From the NCBI GenBank assembly GCA_031390045.1, contig JANMTB010000223.1, forward strand, positions 1-9,664: 9,664 bases of DNA. The letters are read 5' to 3'. The notes beneath the pieces are model-generated. The model was not told the origin of the DNA and did no database searches. It saw only the letters and a list, made by a program, of their open reading frames with translations. Source of the DNA: Aalborgiella sp031390045. GTDB taxonomy: Bacteria > Pseudomonadota > Gammaproteobacteria > Burkholderiales > Burkholderiaceae_C. Positions 5,959 to 9,664 of this stretch are shown piece by piece (the first letter of the stretch is position 1; each line of letters begins with the position of its first letter). Made by a program: the position numbers and the translations under genes.

Positions 5959-7164
5959 ATGTCATCAGTTTCCATGTTCAGCACCGTCGAAATGGCCCCC
6001 CGCGACCCGATTTTGGGTCTGAACGAGCAATTTAACGCCGACACCAACCCTGCCAAAGTCAACCTAGGCGTGGGCGTGTATTTTGACGATTCTGGCAAGC
6101 TGCCCTTGCTCAAATGTGTGCAAGCCGCTGAAGCTGCTATGGCCGCTGCGCCAAAACCACGTGGTTATTTACCGATTGACGGTATCGCCGCCTATGACAC
6201 CGCCGTCAAAGGCTTGGTTTTCGGGGCTGATTCTGCCATCATCAAAGAAGGTCGCGTCGCCACCGTGCAAGGCATTGGTGGCACGGGCGCACTGAAAATC
6301 GGTGCTGATTTCTTGAAAAAGCTGTATCCGCAAAGCAAAGTGCTCATCAGCGATCCAAGCTGGGAAAACCACCGCGCTCTGTTCACCAACGCAGGTTTCA
6401 CAGTAGACAACTACGCGTATTACGACGCTGCCTCCCGCACGGTCAACTTTCCCGCCATGCTGGCATCGCTCAAAGCGGCTGCGCCCAACAGCATCGTCGT
6501 GCTGCACGCCTGCTGCCATAACCCAACGGGTTACGACATCTCCGCTACCGACTGGGATCAAGTGGTCGCCGTTGTGAAAGCAAACAATTTGGTCGCGTTT
6601 TTAGACATGGCTTACCAAGGCTTTGGCTACGGCATTCAAGAAGATGGCGCGGTCATCGGTAAATTCGTCGACGCAGGGCTCAACTTCTTCGTCTCAACCA
6701 GCTTCTCCAAGAGTTTCAGCTTGTATGGCGAACGAGTAGGTGCTTTGTCCGTCGCTTGCGCCAGCAAAGTAGAATGCGACCGCGTCTTGAGCCAGCTCAA
6801 AATCGCTATCCGCACCAACTACAGCAACCCACCGACGCATGGCGCGACAGTCTGCGCTAATGTACTGAACAATCCAGACCTGCGCGCCATGTGGGAAACC
6901 GAGCTGGGCGAAATGCGCGTTCGCATCAAAGCCATGCGCAGCGCCTTCGTAGAAAAACTCAAAGCAGCAGGTGTGAAGGCCGACATGAGCTTCATCACCA
7001 CCCAAATCGGCATGTTCAGCTACAGCGGATTGAGCAAAGACCAAATGGTGCGCTTACGCAACGAGTTCGGCGTCTATGGCACTGATAGCGGCCGCATGTG
7101 TGTGGCAGCACTGAACAGTAAAAATATTGACTACGTTTGCGCGAGTATTGCAAAAGTGATGTGA
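5959..7164 (+). CDS. tyrB: Aromatic/aspartate aminotransferase (TyrB/AspC family)
   Basis: A 401-residue PLP-dependent class I aminotransferase, close in length to TyrB and AspC (about 396-397). It transfers amino groups between aromatic amino acids or aspartate and 2-oxoglutarate in the cytoplasm. Conserved parts in order: MFSTVEMAPRDPILGLNEQF at 6-25; VNLGVGVYFDDSG at 34-46; GYLPIDG at 69-75; GGTGAL at 107-112; SWENHRALF at 134-142; HACCHNPTGYD at 183-193 with the PLP-contacting Asn188; FLDMAYQGFGYG at 214-225 with Asp216 and Tyr219; STSFSKSFSLYGERVG at 246-261 with the PLP lysine K251 and Arg259; and the substrate-carboxylate Arg379 in DSGRMCVAAL. The start is supported by AGGA 6 nt upstream. 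Motifs cannot settle tyrosine against aspartate preference, so the symbol is tentative. Confidence 0.92.
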   Translation: MSSVSMFSTVEMAPRDPILGLNEQFNADTNPAKVNLGVGVYFDDSGKLPLLKCVQAAEAAMAAAPKPRGYLPIDGIAAYDTAVKGLVFGADSAIIKEGRVATVQGIGGTGALKIGADFLKKLYPQSKVLISDPSWENHRALFTNAGFTVDNYAYYDAASRTVNFPAMLASLKAAAPNSIVVLHACCHNPTGYDISATDWDQVVAVVKANNLVAFLDMAYQGFGYGIQEDGAVIGKFVDAGLNFFVSTSFSKSFSLYGERVGALSVACASKVECDRVLSQLKIAIRTNYSNPPTHGATVCANVLNNPDLRAMWETELGEMRVRIKAMRSAFVEKLKAAGVKADMSFITTQIGMFSYSGLSKDQMVRLRNEFGVYGTDSGRMCVAALNSKNIDYVCASIAKVM

Positions 7165-7175
7165 GACTTTTCCAA

Positions 7176-7181
7176 TATAAT
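7176..7181 (+). promoter_or_regulatory. Consensus -10 box of the His-rich gene
   Basis: A perfect TATAAT lies 8 nt before the ATG at 7190, just after the aminotransferase stop codon. Transcription would start at about 7188, leaving almost no leader, and no Shine-Dalgarno sequence is present. No good -35 box is seen at 16-18 bp. The TTTCCAA directly before it (7169-7175) recurs before the HupE-like gene at 7631 and 7639. Confidence 0.45.
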
Positions 7182-7189
7182 CAACCTCC

Positions 7190-7543
7190 ATGAATCGCAC
7201 TCTGCGCAGTCTATTTTTGATATTTGCCATTGTTTGGCAAAGCATGGCTATGTTGAGTCCGTTTTCCATAGAAAAAATAGCTGCAAGCATTGATAACAGC
7301 GTCATGCACACCCTAGAGGCGACGCATCACCACCACGATGATGCATCCGCCCATATTGAAGATACCTCGGAAGGCTTGCACCACCAACATGCTGATAGTG
7401 GCATGAGTACACTTGGGGTGCTATCAACAATCACACTTGCTTTGTCATTAGCAGCTCCTCAGACATTTGTTGCAGCACTGAGCGCAACACAATCTTCACC
7501 GACTTTAGAGGGGCTTCTTCGCCCCCCGCGTCTTCAGTCTTGA
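7190..7543 (+). CDS. Small His-rich membrane protein, likely metal-related
   Basis: A 117-residue protein that I cannot assign firmly. It has a hydrophobic N-terminal segment (about 6-24, LRSLFLIFAIVWQSMAMLSP), a His/Asp-rich stretch at about 40-68 including THHHHDD, SAHIED and GLHHQHAD, a second hydrophobic segment (about 73-97) and a short tail ending LLRPPRLQS. The His-rich part should lie in the periplasm and could bind Zn, Ni, Co or Cu. The layout and the RPPR ending recall small His-rich proteins near heavy-metal systems (DUF2946 or CzcI-like), but this is from memory and weak. It has a consensus TATAAT 8 nt before its start, no ribosome binding site, and a clear terminator after it, so it is probably its own transcript. 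The next gene is a HupE/UreJ-type metal permease, which supports a metal role. Confidence 0.75.
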   Translation: MNRTLRSLFLIFAIVWQSMAMLSPFSIEKIAASIDNSVMHTLEATHHHHDDASAHIEDTSEGLHHQHADSGMSTLGVLSTITLALSLAAPQTFVAALSATQSSPTLEGLLRPPRLQS

Positions 7544-7550
7544 AGTCTGC

Positions 7551-7590
7551 GTCAGCCGTATTCACAGACGGCTGACTTATTTCTATTTGG
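7551..7590 (+). terminator. Rho-independent terminator of the His-rich gene
   Basis: GTCAGCCGT at 7551-7559 pairs perfectly with ACGGCTGAC at 7568-7576 across an 8-nt loop. It is followed by the U-rich TTATTTCTATTTGG and starts 7 nt after the stop codon. A second small hairpin (GCTGC at 7605-7609 with GCAGC at 7613-7617) lies further on, before the HupE-like gene. Confidence 0.8.
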
Positions 7591-7630
7591 TTTGCTTTCG
7601 TCATGCTGCTTAGCAGCTTGCGCATTCGCA

Positions 7631-7654
7631 TTTCCAAGTTTCCAAATATTTAAT
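7631..7654 (+). promoter_or_regulatory. Doubled TTTCCAA motif before the HupE-like gene
   Basis: TTTCCAA occurs at 7631-7637 and 7639-7645, and the second continues as ATATTTAAT. The same start precedes the -10 box of the His-rich gene (7169-7181, TTTCCAATATAAT). A motif shared by two neighbouring genes suggests a common regulator. Unproven. Confidence 0.3.
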
Positions 7655-7674
7655 CCGTTTTCAATTCATTATTT

Positions 7675-8466
7675 ATGCTTAAAAACAAACCATTACTTCG
7701 TTTTTTAATCCTATTCGTTAGCTGTTTTCCTTTGCTGGCTTTTGCGCACGGTATTTCTGAGGCTGACCGTCTGAGCATGCTGTCTGGCGGTTATCTCAGG
7801 TACATCGGCTTGGGAGCGAGCCACATGTTGACAGGTTACGATCATTTGCTGTTTCTTTTTGGCGTGATGTTTTTTCTGACATCATTTAAGGATATTCTTA
7901 AATTTGTTACCGTTTTCACCATCGGGCACAGTATCACGCTGACCTTCGCCACTTTCTACGGAATTACGTGGAACTATTACTTGATAGATGCCATCATCGC
8001 CCTCAGTGTGATTTACAAGGGTTTCGACAATAACGGAGGTTTTCAAAAACACTTCGGTATGAAGTCATCACCTAATCTATTGGCTGTTGTGTTTGGTTTT
8101 GGACTTTTGCACGGTTTTGGTCTATCCACACGTTTACAACAACTGCCGCTAGGTGAAGAAACCGTCCCCATGTTAATGCGTATTCTGAGCTTTAACTTGG
8201 GTGTCGAACTGGGGCAGATCGCAGCACTGTTAGTCATGGTGGGTCTACTTGCTATTTGGCGCAAGCGCGCCTCGTTTCAGCGTTTTAGCTACGTTGCCAA
8301 CATGGGGTTAGTCTATGCTGGCATCTATTTGCTATTTACTCAGATGCACGGTTTCCAGCATGATGATCATCCAGACAGCTTTCGCTTCCCTGCGCAGGAG
8401 CATCTGCACTTGCATCAAGACATGGATGTTGAAAAATCCGTACAAACTGATCGAGACAAACTTTGA
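7675..8466 (+). CDS. HupE/UreJ-type membrane protein, probable nickel/cobalt permease
   Basis: A 263-residue protein resembling the HupE/UreJ_2 family, whose studied relatives move nickel or cobalt across the inner membrane. Residues 1-24 form a signal peptide ending LAFA, so the mature chain starts with His25-Gly, a feature of HupE proteins. Six to seven membrane segments follow. Metal-ligand motifs: GASHMLTGYDHLLFLFGV at 47-64, the family's H-x5-D-H (H50, D56, H57); TIGHSITL at 82-89; GFGLLHGFG at 141-149; and FNLGVELGQ at 173-181. The tail after about 225 is rich in His (HGFQHDDH, EHLHLHQD) and could collect metal. The ATG at 7675 has no good ribosome binding site, but the signal peptide begins there. 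No hydrogenase or urease gene is in the window, so the substrate metal is open. The DUF6488 gene follows 59 nt later. Confidence 0.85.
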   Translation: MLKNKPLLRFLILFVSCFPLLAFAHGISEADRLSMLSGGYLRYIGLGASHMLTGYDHLLFLFGVMFFLTSFKDILKFVTVFTIGHSITLTFATFYGITWNYYLIDAIIALSVIYKGFDNNGGFQKHFGMKSSPNLLAVVFGFGLLHGFGLSTRLQQLPLGEETVPMLMRILSFNLGVELGQIAALLVMVGLLAIWRKRASFQRFSYVANMGLVYAGIYLLFTQMHGFQHDDHPDSFRFPAQEHLHLHQDMDVEKSVQTDRDKL

Positions 8467-8525
8467 TGTCTCTTGTTTATATTGACGATAACCCTTCGAT
8501 TTAATTTAACTTTTTAGGAAAAACC

Positions 8526-8876
8526 ATGAAACATTTATTCACTATCGCCACATTCGTTACCACTTTCGCTATGACACCTGCTGCTTTTGCGGGCGAAGAC
8601 AGCAACTGCCACTTTCACGGCTCAAAGCCAGCGGCTGAAAGTACCGTGATTGGTTGCGCTAATCAACGCAGAGACGCGCTGGTCAAAAGCGGCAAATTGA
8701 CCGCTTCTTGGCAAACCATCAAGCATGACCAACTGGTTTTGGTTGATGGTCAAAAAGGCAAAGAATGGAAGATCACATTCAAAGACGCTGCCGCACAAGA
8801 CAAAACCAAAGAAGCTTTGTACATGTTCTTCACGCCCGCTGGCAACTTCATTGCAGCCAACCACTCAGGCAAATAA
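8526..8876 (+). CDS. DUF6488 family periplasmic protein
   Basis: A 116-residue protein with a signal peptide (1-22, ending PAAFAG). From memory it matches DUF6488, small periplasmic proteins often next to HupE/UreJ-like permeases. Visible pattern: a His/Cys cluster SNCHFHG at 26-32; a helix ending in the second Cys, C44 (GCANQRRDALVKSGKL); SWQTIKHDQ at 61-69; and the closing strands KEWKITFKD, KEALYMFFTPAGNFIAANHS, which are the strongest family match. The usual HGHSHG start is replaced by CHFHG. It probably binds or delivers metal in the periplasm, but the function is untested as far as I know. AGGA lies 7 nt before the ATG. The EamA gene starts 3 nt after its stop codon, suggesting one transcript. 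Confidence 0.8.
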   Translation: MKHLFTIATFVTTFAMTPAAFAGEDSNCHFHGSKPAAESTVIGCANQRRDALVKSGKLTASWQTIKHDQLVLVDGQKGKEWKITFKDAAAQDKTKEALYMFFTPAGNFIAANHSGK

Positions 8877-8879
8877 AGG

Positions 8880-9536
8880 GTGATCACGCCTCTGAACTCG
8901 TTCAAAAACTGGTTAAGCAGCGCTTCCCACCCCGCTTTGCGCGGTGGCGCTTTGGCGCTATTGGCAGCTGCACTTTTTGGCTTGAGCACGCCACTGGTAC
9001 AGCGTTTTGGTCAAGGTTTGGGGGCATTTTCTACCGCTGCACTACTGTATGCAGGTGCTGCCTTTATGGCGCTGTGGATGCGGCAACCTGTTGAATTAGA
9101 AGCAAAATTAAAACGCAGTGACTTACCCAGACTGCTCGCCATGGCGAGTTTCGGTGCGGTCATCGGCCCTGTCGCACTGGCGTGGGGCTTGCAGCGCACC
9201 AGTGGTGCCAGCGCATCCCTGATGCTGACTTTAGAGGCGCTTTTCACAGTCGTCCTGGCTTGGCGTTTGTATGGCGAAAGCATGGACAAACGCGTTGCCA
9301 CGGCCATGCTGCTCTTGCTGGCGGGTGGCATTGTGCTGGTGGCAGACCAGGGCTTGGCGGGTAATGCACAGTTGCTGGGTTTATTAGCCGTGCTGGCAGC
9401 CACGGCTGCGTGGGGGCTGGACAACACCCTGTCGCGCGGTGTGGCAGATCGTGACCCTGCCCAAGTCGTGATTGTCAAATCTGCACTGGGCGCAAGCGTC
9501 TCAACCCTGCTGGCGCCGCTGTTAGGCGAACACTGA
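8880..9536 (+). pseudogene. EamA/DMT family transporter, cut short by an inversion
   Basis: A 218-residue membrane protein of the drug/metabolite transporter superfamily; complete members have about 290-300 residues and ten membrane segments in two EamA repeats. Here the first repeat is whole (about 20-156) and the second stops after its second segment (KSALGASVSTLLAPLLGE, 200-217), followed by His and TGA. The missing part is readable on the minus strand at 9525-9662. A 12-bp inverted repeat (9520-9531 and 9653-9664, 11 of 12 matching) marks both ends, and flipping the segment joins GE to PVPG in frame. The product as it stands is probably inactive. The start is a GTG 3 nt after the DUF6488 stop codon, coupled by position rather than by a well-spaced ribosome binding site. 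The substrate is unknown. Confidence 0.8.
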
Positions 9537-9664
9537 GCCCGTGCGCGCTGCTCCAAAGGCTCGCTGTGCCAAGAGGTAAAAGCGCAAACTCAGGCCATAA
9601 CCAATTGCGCCCACAGCCAACAGCGCCAAAGCAGCGTACAAACCGGGCACAGGTTCGCCAAACA
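9520..9664. repeat. Inverted repeat bounding the flipped transporter segment
   Basis: TGTTAGGCGAAC at 9520-9531 and GTTCGCCAAACA at 9653-9664 are inverted copies with one mismatch. The second copy reaches the window's last base, so it may be longer. The 121 bp between them hold the inverted coding segment. Confidence 0.75.
9522..9664 (-). pseudogene. Displaced C-terminal part of the EamA transporter, inverted
   Basis: On the minus strand an open frame enters from the right edge and reads FGEPVPGLYAALALLAVGAI, then GYGLSLRFYLLAQRAFGAAR and TGSVFA, ending at TAA (9522-9524). This is what should follow LLAPLLGE in an EamA repeat: a loop, a hydrophobic segment, then YLLAQR and the GAARTGSVFA segment near the end of the second repeat. 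The stop codon is made of junction bases from the plus-strand gene. Nothing before FGEP can be seen, so a separate gene entering from the right is not excluded. The repeat overlap and exact frame favour inversion of the neighbouring gene's own DNA. Confidence 0.7.

Noticed and set aside
6169..6561. 130-codon minus-strand frame inside the aminotransferase gene
   Set aside because: It lies wholly opposite conserved aminotransferase coding sequence and resembles no known family.
7152..7171. AAAAGT/ACTTTT inverted repeat at the aminotransferase 3' end as a terminator
   Set aside because: The 6-bp stem is AT-rich, overlaps the stop codon and has no T-run after it.
9011..9556. 181-codon open frame on the minus strand across the EamA gene
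   Set aside because: It has the composition of an antisense shadow of a GC-rich membrane-protein gene, with no recognisable domain; the plus-strand frame has clear EamA features.
1..9664. CRISPR arrays, tRNA genes, insertion sequences
   Set aside because: Looked for on both strands. The only repeats are the four scattered palindromic elements and short direct repeats; no tRNA-like fold or transposase was seen.

Overview
The window reads as chromosomal DNA of a beta-proteobacterium, most likely Burkholderiales and probably near Comamonadaceae. This rests on the proteins (TrxC with an N-terminal zinc finger, a MetY-type sulfhydrylase, a TyrB/AspC-type aminotransferase, DUF5329 and DUF6488 periplasmic proteins), moderate G+C, and AT-rich palindromic intergenic repeats of a kind I associate from memory with that family. 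No tRNA, rRNA, CRISPR array, transposase or phage gene was seen.

Layout. Positions 1-1626 carry the start of trxC and a complete O-acetylhomoserine sulfhydrylase gene, both on the minus strand. Positions 1783-3300 hold a complete DUF5329 periplasmic protein gene, an exported ankyrin-repeat protein on the opposite strand, and then a decayed second copy of the DUF5329 gene, so this part looks like a broken local duplication. Positions 3391-4161 encode two small proteins, an ABM-fold monooxygenase-like protein and an NTF2/SnoaL-like protein. A minus-strand gene for an exported two-EF-hand protein follows, diverging from a nitronate monooxygenase-type flavoprotein gene, which is followed by the aminotransferase gene.

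Positions 7190-8876 look like a small metal-handling group: a His-rich membrane peptide, a HupE/UreJ-type permease with a His-rich tail, and a DUF6488 periplasmic protein. An EamA/DMT transporter gene starts 3 nt after the last of these. It stops early, and the missing part of its second EamA domain is readable on the opposite strand at 9522-9664. The two pieces are joined at a 12-bp inverted repeat (11 of 12 matching), and flipping the segment on paper restores the reading frame exactly. This is the most unusual observation here.

Four copies of one palindromic repeat lie between genes, at about 271-320, 2216-2265, 3321-3373 and 3711-3758. Two of them follow the intact and broken DUF5329 copies, as if duplicated with them. 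Several genes (starts at 1813, 4830, 7190) have no ribosome binding site but a -10-like hexamer only a few bases before the start codon, which suggests leaderless or nearly leaderless transcripts.
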